A stretch of 64,000 nucleotides of DNA from Palsa-504 sp963844625 (GTDB lineage: Bacteria; Actinomycetota; Actinomycetes; Streptosporangiales; Streptosporangiaceae). Below are positions 45,625 to 53,805 of the stretch, piece after piece. Within the stretch, counting starts at the first letter, position 1. The number at the start of each line of letters is the position of its first letter. Under the pieces are notes generated by a model. It saw only the letters and a program-made list of their open reading frames with translations. It searched no databases and was not told where the DNA came from. Position numbers and translations under genes: made by a program. The DNA lies in NCBI GenBank assembly GCA_963844625.1, contig CAWJPF010000018.1, forward strand, positions 372,001 to 436,000, given 5' to 3'.

Positions 45625-45894
45625 CTAGGTCCGCAGAGGTGACAGCCCGCGCTGACCGGTGCTGGCCTGGTTTTCCTGGCCGGGCTGCCGGACGGCGACG
45701 GCAAGCTCAAGGTCGGCCCGGATCTCATCAGCAGCGCCAACGTCGACAGCGCCCACGGCGGCCAGCGCCTGTGCGACCAGTGCGAGCCTGGCGGAATTCC
45801 GCCGACCCGGAACGCCAGCCCCGGGCGTCGTCACGCGGCGCAGTTCGGCCTCTGCCAGCAGCCGCAGGCAGGTTTCCGCGCGCCCGCGGTTCAT
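45625..45894 (-). CDS. hypothetical protein, possibly truncated
   Basis: 89 codons from ATG 45894: NRGRAETCLRLLAEAELRR, then ARLALVAQALAAVGAVDVGA and ADEIRADLELAVAVR. This Ala/Leu-rich helical start resembles N-termini of larger conserved actinobacterial hypotheticals, so the gene may be cut at its 3' end. GAGGAC lies 9 nt before the start. A longer frame to 46365 joins this piece to an unrelated recombinase-like remnant and is not one gene. Confidence 0.4.
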   Translation of the reverse strand: MNRGRAETCLRLLAEAELRRVTTPGAGVPGRRNSARLALVAQALAAVGAVDVGAADEIRADLELAVAVRQPGQENQASTGQRGLSPLRT

Positions 45895-46167
45895 CTCCTC
45901 AGTGTCCTCCCGGGAGCACGGAACAGCTCCCTGCTCGCTGGCCTGGCCGAGGTACTGGCCACAGCCCACGGACGAGCACCGGGCGGCAGCCGAAGCGATC
46001 CGCCAGGACGCCGACGCCACCACCGGCATTTCACAAGAAGGACATGGGCAGGCTAATGGATGCCCGGCAGCCAGCCCGGCTCCGGTGACGGCTTCAACGC
46101 CGGATAACTCCGGGATTCCGCCGGGTTCGCCCGGAACGTAGCGATGCTCCTGGGCAGCCGCGGCGCG

Positions 46168-46335
46168 CTGGTCAGCCAGGAGGTCGCAGGCGATGAGCGT
46201 GTACTTGCTGGCGGTGGCGCGGGACAGGCCGAACACCAGGGCCAGGTGCGGCGGGTCCGGCCGCGCGGTCAGCGCTTCGTGGAGCACCCGGTCGCGGTAG
46301 ACCGACGGCACGAGGGGAAGCCGCGGGTCATCGAG
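46168..46335 (-). pseudogene. integrase/recombinase-associated C-terminal remnant
   Basis: The piece LDDPRLPLVPSVYRDRVL, then HLALVFGLSRATASKYTLIA, resembles the C-terminal helix-turn-helix-like tail found on some actinobacterial tyrosine-recombinase-like proteins. No catalytic R-H-R-Y is present. It overlaps slightly the 3' end of the nitroreductase-family gene. Confidence 0.4.
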
Positions 46336-46798
46336 GCGTGAGCTTGATGACCCGCGCGCCTCCAACCCAGGCCAAGTGCAGGTCCCGGTGGCTGGTGTTG
46401 CCGTCCTGATCCACGTGAACCCCGCTGAAGCGGGCGAATGCCGGATTCGCGGCCGCCATGTGTGCGTATGCCGTGATGACGTCGGGCTCAGCGGTCAGAG
46501 TCTGGACGTCTGCCAACCTGATCCTTCCCTTGAACCTGACGGCCACAGGCTCGCCTGTCCGAAGGTTTCGGGCCCAGCCGAAACTGGTGCCGATGAGGAG
46601 GTCGTCGCCTTGGGCCAGGTAGGAGACGGGCACTGTGTACCTGCGTCCTGACTTTCGTCCCACTACGTACAGCGTTACCAGGCGGCTGCCGATGATCCGG
46701 CTTAGGCCCGGGGTGCGCAGCAGGCCGCGTACCACGAGATTGACCAGTCCCTGCGCGCGCATGGTCCTTACGGCTGGGGTGCCCGGCTTGTCAGTCAT
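46328..46798 (-). CDS. deazaflavin (F420)-dependent nitroreductase family protein
   Basis: 156 aa. The split-barrel fold of the Ddn/FDOR-A family shows as LVTLYVVGRKSGRRYTVPVS, then FGWARNLRTGEPVAVRFKGR (F420-binding loops), and the helix PDVITAYAHMAAANPAFARF. It probably reduces small molecules with F420H2. Start ATG 46798 overlaps the stop of the upstream gene by 8 bp (46791-46798), so the two form an operon under the MarR-type regulator at 47553. Confidence 0.85.
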   Translation of the reverse strand: MTDKPGTPAVRTMRAQGLVNLVVRGLLRTPGLSRIIGSRLVTLYVVGRKSGRRYTVPVSYLAQGDDLLIGTSFGWARNLRTGEPVAVRFKGRIRLADVQTLTAEPDVITAYAHMAAANPAFARFSGVHVDQDGNTSHRDLHLAWVGGARVIKLTPR

Positions 46799-47468
46799 GG
46801 CTGTGGGTCGCCACCGCTCGGACGGGAGGGAGCGCGGGGGGCTGGGCCGGGTCGCCGGCTGGAACCATGCGCATTACTGCCTCTGGCATCGCGCCAACCG
46901 TGAACGCGCGGACGGCTGGCCCGACGGACACGGTGACGAACGACGCCACGGGCGGAACCTCGGCGGGGAGCGGAATAAAGTACTCCCCTGAATCGAAGCG
47001 GGAGTCGATCACGCGCATCGAGGTGCTCGTCGGCTCGGGCGGCGTGAATGAGGTGGCCCACCAGGCCTCGACGACCACCTGGGCCGGTTCCTGCAGGGTG
47101 AGCTGCACCGTTCTGTTCGTCGTGTCATATGCCACGCCGTTGTCGTCTCCGGCAGTCGACGTGACGCCCTCAACCTGGGCGGCGATGAGGCCTGCGATTC
47201 CGGCGAGTCCCTGTACGAAGGCGACGTGGCCGTTGACCTTGGAGATCTCTTCGCTGAGGTACTGCTTGGTGTTGGGCGGAACCATGCCGCCGAAGACGAC
47301 GACATCGATGTTCGTGGTGTCGTACTCCGTCAGCACCTCGCCGAACTGGTTTGTTGCATCTGCGTGGAAGCCCTTGCTTCGCAGGATGCCGGCAGCGTCA
47401 AGGATCACGCTCGGGCTTCTGCCGATGACCAGGATCCGTTCGGGTCCGCTGGTGGCTGGTTCGTCCAT
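46791..47468 (-). CDS. unknown protein: receiver-like Rossmann domain plus beta-rich domain
   Basis: 225 aa, not recognised. The N-terminal half is a small alpha/beta domain: RILVIGRSPSVILDAAGIL, VVVFGGMVPPNTKQYLSEEI, VNGHVAFVQGLAGIAGLIAA, which alternates strands and helices like a receiver or NAD-binding fold without the phospho-Asp pattern. The C-terminal half (about 120-225) is rich in beta-strand (VQLTLQEPAQVVVEAWWAT). No signal peptide. It is the first gene of an operon with the F420-type nitroreductase and is divergent from the MarR gene. It may be a ligand-binding partner (inference). Confidence 0.6.
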   Translation of the reverse strand: MDEPATSGPERILVIGRSPSVILDAAGILRSKGFHADATNQFGEVLTEYDTTNIDVVVFGGMVPPNTKQYLSEEISKVNGHVAFVQGLAGIAGLIAAQVEGVTSTAGDDNGVAYDTTNRTVQLTLQEPAQVVVEAWWATSFTPPEPTSTSMRVIDSRFDSGEYFIPLPAEVPPVASFVTVSVGPAVRAFTVGAMPEAVMRMVPAGDPAQPPALPPVRAVATHSHD

Positions 47469-47493
47469 GAGCCGGTCTCCTAGAGAGAATTAG

Positions 47494-47534
47494 TGTTGGT
47501 GTGGCCAACATAGCAAATGTTGATCGCGCCAACA
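47494..47534. promoter_or_regulatory. double MarR operator
   Basis: Two 17-bp inverted repeats: TGTTGG-N5-CCAACA at 47494-47510 and TGTTG-N7-CAACA at 47518-47534, with centres 24 bp apart. They fill the 84-bp gap between the divergent start codons at 47468 and 47553. This is typical of MarR autoregulation and control of the neighbour operon. Confidence 0.8.
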
Positions 47535-47552
47535 AACTGGTAATGTCTGCCT

Positions 47553-48026
47553 ATGCCGATGGATCACCCGCCAACCCGTACTCCCGCCCGCGTTAAGGAT
47601 CGTCCGACCTGGCTCATAAGCCGGACCTTCGCCCGCTCGTCGGGTCTCCTCGCCGCTGGGTTCGAGTCATACGGCCGCGGCCTTCGCAGTTACCACTACC
47701 GCCTCTTGGCTGCGCTCGGCGAGTGGGGGCCCGCGAGCCAGGCTGACCTGGGCCGTGGGACCGGGATCGATCGCAGTGACGTCACGGCGGCGCTGTCCGA
47801 GCTCGAGTCACGGCGGCTCGTCGAGCGGTCTGTCGACCCCGGGCACAGGCGTCGTAACATCGTCACCATCACCCCGGCTGGAGTCGAACAGCTCCTGGAA
47901 CTCAACAACGTCATCGACGGTATTCAGGAGCAAGTTCTGAAACCTCTGACAAATGCGCAGCGGCGTCAGTTCATCGCCTTGATGGTGAAGCTTCTCGCGG
48001 CCGAAGACGAGCCGTCGAAGGGATGA
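47553..48026 (+). CDS. MarR family transcriptional regulator
   Basis: 157 aa. The winged helix is YHYRLLAALGEWGPASQADL, then GIDRSDVTAALSELESRRLV and the wing RSVDPGHRRRNIVTITPAG. The flanking helices form the MarR dimer. It is divergently transcribed from the unknown protein/nitroreductase operon over a double palindrome, so it most likely represses that operon until a small ligand binds. ATG 47553 is used; an ATG six nt later is possible. Confidence 0.9.
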   Translation: MPMDHPPTRTPARVKDRPTWLISRTFARSSGLLAAGFESYGRGLRSYHYRLLAALGEWGPASQADLGRGTGIDRSDVTAALSELESRRLVERSVDPGHRRRNIVTITPAGVEQLLELNNVIDGIQEQVLKPLTNAQRRQFIALMVKLLAAEDEPSKG

Positions 48027-48049
48027 CTCTGACGGCCGCGGCACTTCTA

Positions 48050-48215
48050 ACCCCAGGCTGAGGTCGCGCCGGGCGCGATGTCCTTGCCGAACTCGGCGGC
48101 CACCCCGGCGCAGGATGCGGCCGTAGACCTTGCGGGTATTCGCCTGCTCGGCTCCGGCCACGGGCCGGTGAGATAGGCGTCGGCGGCGCGGCTGAGGGTG
48201 ACGCCCGGGCAAGGC
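48050..48215 (-). pseudogene. tyrosine recombinase N-terminal remnant
   Basis: The minus strand in two frames reads VTLSRAADAYLTGP, AGAEQANTRKVYGRILRR and VAAEFGKDIAPGATSAW, the core-binding SAM-like domain of a phage-type integrase. The catalytic domain is absent. It lies about 1.9 kb from the tRNA-Ala fragment and is likely a relic of an integrative element. Confidence 0.55.
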
Positions 48216-48248
48216 AGCGAACTGTTCCGACACGCCGGACCTCATCGG

Positions 48249-48323
48249 AGGTAATGGCCCATTACCTCTGATAGCTCGTATGCCGTCACAGCGGGAACGG
48301 GTCCATAGTGGGACCCGTTCCCG
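48249..48323. promoter_or_regulatory. tandem palindromes
   Basis: A 19-bp palindrome AGGTAATGG-C-CCATTACCT (48249-48267) is followed by a perfect 13-bp hairpin CGGGAACGGGTCC / GGACCCGTTCCCG with a 6-nt loop (48292-48323). The second is terminator-like but lacks a T-run; the first resembles an operator or recombination site. No gene starts next to them. Confidence 0.5.
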
Positions 48324-48455
48324 GTCGTACTTCGCTCATAAGCACCACTAAAGGAGAGGCATCCCGGTTGAGCAGGTCCATGATGATGGCCTATACCTGT
48401 CAAGTATGGCTTCACCGCCGCCACGGGGTGGTGCGGATCCGGCGCCGCCTCCCCG

Positions 48456-48645
48456 GGAAGGGCCCGTCGCGTTCGCGGTGCTCCGCCCCGGCGCAGGCAC
48501 AGGCGCGACCGAGCTAATCGCGCACCGCGAGCAATCTCTGGCCTGGTTCAAGGTTCCTCGCGAGGTGTACCGGGAGTCGTCGCTGCCGAAGAACTCCGCC
48601 GGCAAGATAGTCAAAGCGCCCCTGCGAGAGCGGGCTGGCGCATCC
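48456..48645 (+). pseudogene. acyl-CoA synthetase/AMP-ligase C-terminal remnant
   Basis: The frame reads GPVAFAVLRPGAGTGATELI, then LAWFKVPREVY and SLPKNSAGKIVKAPLRE, the mobile C-terminal domain of the AMP-forming ligase family, with the catalytic lysine in the NSAGKIVK motif. The large N-terminal adenylation domain (about 400 aa) is absent. Confidence 0.7.
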
Positions 48646-48659
48646 CGCTCGCCTAGGCT

Positions 48660-49203
48660 AAAGGCCCCGGCGCCATGACGGCCTACCTGCCCAGGCTGAC
48701 AGCCGCCCTCGGCCCGGTGCACAGCCAGGGCGGCTTGCCTGCTGGCATTCGCCGCCGGGACAGCCGTCATCACGGTCCCCGGAGCCCGCGACTCAGCCTG
48801 CGGTCACGGCGCCGCCGGTGCCGGCCCGTTCGTCTTCTCCCGGGCCGCGGAGAGCAGATCAGCGATCTGATCCGACGACTGGTCCGCCAGCCCAGGCGCC
48901 CGCCCCGCGTTCACAAGACGGCGACCGGCGCGGGAACCGGCTCTCCGATCGCGCACGTGGGATGGCCCGGTCACAAGGGTGTGCGGGTGTTCGCGCCCCG
49001 ACCTGCGCTCGATCCCTGCGCCACTGGCATCCCGGGCACGTTCAGCTGCTTTCCGTCCACCCCGCCCCACCCGGACCCGGCGCGCACGGCATGCGCGGAG
49101 CCATGCGGCCCGCGTCTGCGCTGCGCCACCTCCGCCACTGAGACCAGCCGGCGGCAGCGTCACCCACCCGTCGAAACCATCGAAACCATCAAGGAGTCAT
49201 CGC
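48660..49203. other. intergenic region, nothing recognised
   Basis: About 540 bp upstream of an SDR gene. Open frames on both strands are Arg/Pro-rich shadows without family features. Confidence 0.35.
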
Positions 49204-49974
49204 ATGTCCGCAGAACTCGAGGGCAAGGTCGCCATCATCACCGGCGCAGGCAAGGGCCTCGGCCAGGCCATCGCCGAGCGCTTCGGCCAGGCCGGCGCCA
49301 CCGTCGTGGTGTCCGACATCAACGGGGCCGCAGCCCGGAAGGTCGCCGAGAACATCCCCGGCGCCACCGCACATACCTGCGACGTCCGTGACGAGGAGCA
49401 GGTCAAGGGCCTCGTCGATGCCACGGTCGCCGAGCACGGCGCCCTGCACATCATGGTGCCCAACGCTGGTGTCGGATCGCCGATGCCGCTGCTGCACATG
49501 GACCTCGCCGCGTGGCGCAAGGTCCTCGACGTCAACCTCAACGGCGTCTTCCTCAGCATCCGCTACGCCGCCCCCGCGATCATCGCGGCCGGGGGCGGCT
49601 CGATCGTCACCCTCGCATCGGTCACCGCCACCACCGGATCCCCCCTGATCGGGCACTACGCCGCAGCGAAGGCCGCGGTCGTCAACCTGACCAAGACCGC
49701 CGCCACCGAACTGCGCCCTTACGGCGTCCGGGTCAACGCGCTCCTGCCCGGGTTCGTCGGAACAGACCTCGTTACGGCTGCCGCACCCAGGTTCGAAGAG
49801 ATCCTCGGACTGCCTGCCGGAGGATTCGACGGCCTCATCGCCCAGAAGCAGGGCCGCTACGGCACTCCAGGCGAGGTAGCGGAGGCGGCGCTGTTTTTCG
49901 CGAGCAGCCGCTCCAGCTTCTGTACCGGCAGCGAACTGATCCTCGACGGGGGCCTCGACGCCTCACTTCTTTGA
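49204..49974 (+). CDS. SDR family oxidoreductase
   Basis: A complete 256-aa short-chain dehydrogenase. Cofactor loop TGAGKGLG, acidic DIN after strand 2 (NAD preference), PNAGVGS in place of NNAG, catalytic Ser in TLASVTATTGS, catalytic YAAAK, and the C-terminal GSELILDGGLDASLL. AAGGAG lies 7 nt before ATG 49204; a long upstream extension is not conserved. Substrate unknown. It lies next to a tRNA-derived attachment-like site, so may be the last gene of an integrated segment. Confidence 0.87.
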   Translation: MSAELEGKVAIITGAGKGLGQAIAERFGQAGATVVVSDINGAAARKVAENIPGATAHTCDVRDEEQVKGLVDATVAEHGALHIMVPNAGVGSPMPLLHMDLAAWRKVLDVNLNGVFLSIRYAAPAIIAAGGGSIVTLASVTATTGSPLIGHYAAAKAAVVNLTKTAATELRPYGVRVNALLPGFVGTDLVTAAAPRFEEILGLPAGGFDGLIAQKQGRYGTPGEVAEAALFFASSRSSFCTGSELILDGGLDASLL

Positions 49975-50018
49975 ACTTCCAACTCCGGCCCGGCAACCCC
50001 GGCATATCGTCGGGCGTT

Positions 50019-50056
50019 GTCACTTGGTTAGTCACTTGAACGCTAGACAAGCGTTC
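50019..50056. repeat. direct repeats and hairpin next to the tRNA fragment
   Basis: GTCACTTG occurs twice (50019-50026, 50031-50038), and GAACGC-TAGACAA-GCGTTC forms a hairpin at 50038-50056. Short direct repeats beside a tRNA 3' end look like integrase arm-type sites; the hairpin could be the old tRNA terminator. Confidence 0.45.
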
Positions 50057-50065
50057 GAAAAATGT

Positions 50066-50110
50066 CGTAGAGCTAAGGGGATTCGAACCCCTGACCTTCT
50101 GCATGCCATA
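50066..50110 (-). tRNA. 3' fragment of tRNA-Ala(GGC), probable attachment site
   Basis: On the minus strand an anticodon loop ATGGCAT (anticodon GGC) and stem, variable loop AGGTC, a perfect T-arm (AGGGG-TTCGAAT-CCCCT) and the acceptor 3' strand are present. The D-arm and the 5' acceptor strand are not found upstream. Tyrosine recombinases commonly insert at tRNA 3' ends and leave such a copy. Confidence 0.6.
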
Positions 50111-50297
50111 CAGGGCCGAGCCATCGCTGGACGGGGCCAGGCGCCGCCTGGCGTGCCGTTCACCTGCCGGGATTCTGGCTGGATGTGGCCTGGCGTCGCC
50201 GGGAGCCTGGCGCTGTTGGCTCCCAACTTGGCTCCCGGGAAGCTCGTTAGAGCCGCTGAAGTCCGGTGCCCGGAAATGGCCCATCGCGGCAGGGCCG

Positions 50298-50711
50298 TCA
50301 CCGTTCTGTCTCCTGTACGGCCCGCTCGACCAGGCGGGTGGCCCAGCGATGGGCGTCGCGTGCCTTGCGGGCGGAGACGACCAGCACGCCGTAGTGGGCT
50401 TCGTCTTTCAGGTCAAGGAGCCGCAGCAAGATGGTAGCCAGTTCCGGACCGTCGGGAGTGGCACGGCGCAGGAGGTCAGCAGCGCCGCGGTGGTCATCAC
50501 CGCGATGCCGCGACCGTAGCCGGACGCAGCAGATGCTGTCAGAAGCGGCGATCCCGGCCAGGACGGCGAGCCCGGCCGAGACGTTGAGGTGCTCGTCCCG
50601 GTCGCGTTCGCTCAGGACAAGGCCGGCGACCTCAAGGTAGGCGTGGGCTGTCCGCAGCCGGCTCTGCGCGTCGGCTGCTCCACAGGGCGCTGTGCGCGAG
50701 GGCGGCGGCAC
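50298..50711 (-). CDS. HEPN-domain protein (toxin partner of MNT)
   Basis: 137 aa, all-alpha. It begins AHAYLEVAGLVLSERD and has the helix pair LAVLAGIAASDSICCVRLR followed by SRHRGDDH; the R-x4-H-type pattern is that of HEPN RNases. The late DLKDEAHYGVLVVSARKARD is typical of HEPN proteins paired with nucleotidyltransferases. GTG 50711 lies 2 nt after the stop of the MNT gene, so translation is coupled. Expected activity is RNA cleavage restrained by the partner (family knowledge). Confidence 0.72.
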   Translation of the reverse strand: MPPPSRTAPCGAADAQSRLRTAHAYLEVAGLVLSERDRDEHLNVSAGLAVLAGIAASDSICCVRLRSRHRGDDHRGAADLLRRATPDGPELATILLRLLDLKDEAHYGVLVVSARKARDAHRWATRLVERAVQETER

Positions 50712-50713
50712 GG

Positions 50714-51427
50714 CTAACCGGATCCTGCTTGTGAGCTGATCCAGGAACCGTCGCCTGCTACCTGGATGCCATCCCGGTCAATCTCCGTGTACAGCCCGGT
50801 ATGCCGCCGCCGGTGATCGGACCACTCAAACACGGACATCTCCAGGACCTGAAGAGGATTCCCTGTCCACGCGTTGACCAGTTCGCGGAGCTGGTCCACC
50901 TGCCCAGCCCACTTCGACAGCTGCCGTTCAGTGAGCTGACTGGCTATGAACTCCGACGCATACCCGGCAACGATCCCGGCCAGGGCGCCCGAGCTGCGGC
51001 GCTGGTCAGTCTCGCCGGCTGCCGGCGCCCGCACCAGCAGCAGATCGATATCGCTGTGAGCATCGCCGTCGCCGCGCGCTGCCGAGCCGAAGACGCACCC
51101 GTAAACGGGCTTGGGGTTCCAGCTGCCCAGCGTGCTCCGCAGCCGCTTCCACAGCACCAGCCGAAGACCGGCGAGCGCGTCAGCGACCGGCGCCGCGACA
51201 TGGTCCCGGTTAAGCTCGTGAACACGGTTCCGGCCCATCTCCGTCGCCCGGACGATCCCCTGCCCGACCAGCCGGGCCAGGCTCTTGCGGACGCCGAGCT
51301 CCGAACCGCGGGGCATCAGTGCCGCCACTTCGCCGACCGTCATCGGCTTGCCGGCCCCGGCAAGCACAGCCAGGACCGGCCCGTCCAGAGTGGCGGTCAC
51401 CGCCCGGGTAGGATCAGTCAGGTCCAC
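50714..51427 (-). CDS. winged-helix plus MNT-type nucleotidyltransferase (antitoxin)
   Basis: 237 aa. The N-terminal winged helix-turn-helix (PMTVGEVAALMPRGSELGVR, then SLARLVGQGIVRATEMGR) is fused to a minimal nucleotidyltransferase domain with the motif GSAARGDGDAHSDIDLLLV (GSxxRG...DxD). MNT proteins AMPylate and neutralise HEPN toxins; the fused HTH suggests self-repression. The start is a GTG at 51427. A palindrome and a -10 TATACT lie directly upstream, leaving about 9 nt of leader, so the message may be leaderless. Confidence 0.8.
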   Translation of the reverse strand: MDLTDPTRAVTATLDGPVLAVLAGAGKPMTVGEVAALMPRGSELGVRKSLARLVGQGIVRATEMGRNRVHELNRDHVAAPVADALAGLRLVLWKRLRSTLGSWNPKPVYGCVFGSAARGDGDAHSDIDLLLVRAPAAGETDQRRSSGALAGIVAGYASEFIASQLTERQLSKWAGQVDQLRELVNAWTGNPLQVLEMSVFEWSDHRRRHTGLYTEIDRDGIQVAGDGSWISSQAGSG

Positions 51428-51435
51428 GATCTAAA

Positions 51436-51463
51436 AGTATACGACACTATCTAATCAGATAGT
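51436..51463 (-). promoter_or_regulatory. promoter and operator of the MNT-HEPN operon
   Basis: The inverted repeat ACTATCT-AATC-AGATAGT (51446-51463) abuts a TATACT -10 box (51441-51436, minus strand) 9 nt before the GTG start. Bound by the antitoxin's winged helix it would block RNA polymerase. Confidence 0.6.
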
Positions 51464-51641
51464 TAAGTCTCTCATCGGATGGTGGCCGCATGCCCTGTCC
51501 GAATTCTGGACGTTCTGGTACAGACTCCACCATCGGTCGATCAAGCGCGGCGATGTCAGCGCGCTGGCATGCCGGTCGTCGGCTGCCCGGCAGTCGGGCG
51601 TGGCAGTGCTCGAGGTCATACGGTGCGGGCCTGATCATCCA

Positions 51642-52298
51642 TCACTGCGGAGCGGCCCGTCGGACGGTCGCGCACCATGCTGCAATCTCGGCGCGGCGTG
51701 CGGCGCCCAGCTTGGTGAGGATGTGCGTGATGTGTGCCGAGATTGTCTTGGGCGAGAGAAACAGCTGGTCGGCGATCTGGCGGTTGGTGAGGCCGGCCGC
51801 GACGAGCTGGGCGACCTCGAATTCGCGTGCGCTCAGCGGGTGCCATGGCTCGTCCTGCCGCGTGTGGTCGAATGAGGCGGTGAGCCGGTCAGCGGCATCG
51901 ACGATAGCGACGGCACCGGCCCCGGCTGCGATGGTCCGGGCTTTGTCCAGGAAGACGGCCGCCTCGCCGCGGCGCCGTGCCCGGGCGGCGGCCTGTGCGA
52001 GGTCCAGCTGGACCCAGGTGCCTTCCCAGAAGCGCCGCCGGGCCTGCCATGACTGCCTCGCCGACTCCAGCGCCTGGCGGGCGGCTGATGTCTCGCCGCG
52101 CGCGAGCAGGGCCAGTCCCGGCCGTGAGTGATCGCGGGCAGTGTGCCGGGGATGGCGCAGGCGGCGAGCACCGCGCCAACCCGGTCCGACCAGCTCTCGG
52201 CGGCGGCAACGTCGCCATCCGCCAGGTAGGCCCGCACGCCGGTGAGCAGGTACGGATAAAGGTAGGCGGCGTCCGTGACGTCAGCCGAGGCCTGGTAG
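51642..52298 (-). pseudogene. LuxR-family regulator, 5' end lost and one frameshift
   Basis: The C-terminal part is intact in sequence: ALESARQSWQARRRFWEG, then PLSAREFEVAQLVAAGLTNR and QIADQLFLSPKTISAHITHI (LuxR helix-turn-helix), stop at 51642. Upstream, VRAYLADGDVAAAESWSDRV is in a different frame; one missing G in a GGG run (about 52115) explains it. At about 52298 homology ends and the opposite-strand hydrolase begins. The N-terminal ATPase of a full LAL regulator (about 700 residues) is gone. Confidence 0.75.
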
Positions 52299-52313
52299 CC
52301 GCGCTCGCTCGCC

Positions 52314-53063
52314 GTGGACCTTCCCGGTCACGGCTTGTCCGACCCGGTCGCCTTCCGGCGCGGGCAGGTGCGCGAGCACGCCCGCCGGCTGATCGAGGAC
52401 ATCCTGGACGCACTCGGGCTCGACGAGGTGCCGATGATCGGCCACTCCCTTGGCGGCATGTTCGCCCTGTGGCACGTAGCCTCCGGTTCCGGGCGGATCT
52501 CTGAGGTGGTCACGATCGGAGAGCCCGCCGTCGCGCTCCCGGGCGTACGCGTGCGCATGCCGCTGTCGCTGCTGACCGTCCGCGGACTAGGCGTCGCTGT
52601 CTTGCGCTCACCCAGCCCGCGTCGGGTCTATCGCCGCCTGCTTGCCCAGGGGCAGGGCTCCGCCGAAGTAGCGGCCGCGCCGGACTCGCTGATCGAGGCG
52701 CTACGCCTGTCCGTACGCCGACCGCAGAACGCGAGAACCGTGGCGTCGCTCATGCGCGCGATCGACGGGTTCCGCCGCCCACGTCCCGAGAGTGTTCTCA
52801 CCAGCGCAGAGCTCGCCGCGATCACGACACCCACGATCTTCATCCTCGGATCCGACGACCCGTACCTCTCCATCGAGCGCGCACAGCCGTCGATCGACCA
52901 GATTCACGGCGCCAGGCTCTATGAGGTGCCCGGCGGACACGCCCCCTGGCTCGTCGACGCCCAACACGCGGCGGAACTGATCGCAACCCACTCACACCTC
53001 GCAACCGGCCCGCACCTCAGCCCCGCACTGGGCGAAAGGCGGCAAGCAAACGCACCGGCCTGA
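52314..53063 (+). pseudogene. alpha/beta hydrolase lacking its N-terminal strands
   Basis: 249 codons from GTG 52314. The sequence starts inside the fold (RSLAVDLPGHGLSDP, after a TAG at 52296), then has the nucleophile elbow MIGHSLGGMFALW, the acid ILGSDDPYLS and the histidine PGGHAPWLV. The first about 50 residues, with the oxyanion HG motif, are missing. The active triad is present but folding without strands 1-4 is doubtful. It may be annotated as a CDS; I call it truncated at the same breakpoint as the LuxR remnant. Confidence 0.65.
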
Positions 53064-53122
53064 CCGGCAACAACAAGAAAGGTCACGGAGCACTCGGCGC
53101 GTGGGGTGCAAGTATTCGATTG

Positions 53123-53187
53123 TCACGCTGCAGCGAGCTCGTATTCGTGGAACAGCCCGCCGAGCCGGTCCCGGCGACGAATGCGCT
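53123..53187 (-). pseudogene. integrase-core transposase C-terminal relic
   Basis: The minus frame ends RIRRRDRLGGLFHEYELAAA, a C-terminus typical of IS3/IS481-like integrase-core transposases. Nothing upstream is recognisable. The rest of 53064-53577 shows no gene. Confidence 0.4.
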
Positions 53188-53577
53188 GAGCTGCCGCAGG
53201 CGGTGAAGGACCCACAGCGCTCGAGCACGGCGGGACTGTAAGTTGACAGACCCCCATAGTAAACCTCACGGAGTCGGCCATACGGTCGTTCGCTTTCCGG
53301 TAAGGCGGTTACGTGTGGTGAAAGCCACTGGTCGCGACGGTCGCGCGAGATCCGTTCGGCGCGCCGGTCATGCTGCGTGCGCCGGCACATCGTGCCGCAC
53401 GCGAACGGTTGATCTGTTTGGACCAGGTTCGTAGCGGCTCGCGCTCTGCCGGGTGGCCCGCCACGTTCATCCGTTCCCCGGCGACTGTGGGCTCTACCGC
53501 ACGTCTACCAGGCCTCTACCTGCGACGTGCAGACTCGCCCTTGACGGCAGATAGCACGTCGCGGAAGAGGAGTTCAC

Positions 53578-53805
53578 ATGCCATTCGTCAACGTAAAGGT
53601 CATCGAGGGCGTGTTCACGCCCGATCAGAAGCAGCAGATCGTCAGGGATCTGACCGAGGCCATGGTCGCCATCGAGGGCGAGAACATGCGCCCGGTGACC
53701 TGGGTGGTGGTCGAGGAGGTGCAGAGCGGCGACTGGGGCATCGCCGGCAACCCGCTGAGCACTGCCGATGTCAAGGCTCTGGCGGCCGGAGCGCCGGTCG
53801 GCTAG
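53578..53805 (+). CDS. 4-oxalocrotonate tautomerase family protein
   Basis: 75 aa. The mature N-terminus after Met removal is Pro-1 (PFVNVKVIEGVFTPDQKQ), the catalytic base of this family. The beta-alpha-beta unit is complete (IVRDLTEAMVAIEGEN, then TWVVVEEVQSGDWGIAGN). GAGGAG lies 4-9 nt before ATG 53578. Tautomerases interconvert enol and keto acids in aromatic catabolism. It is convergent with the next gene. Confidence 0.87.
   Translation: MPFVNVKVIEGVFTPDQKQQIVRDLTEAMVAIEGENMRPVTWVVVEEVQSGDWGIAGNPLSTADVKALAAGAPVG

Noticed and set aside
45625..46168. Single 246-aa gene spanning 45625-46365
   Set aside because: It joins two unrelated pieces (recombinase-like tail and a separate helical start with its own ribosome site).
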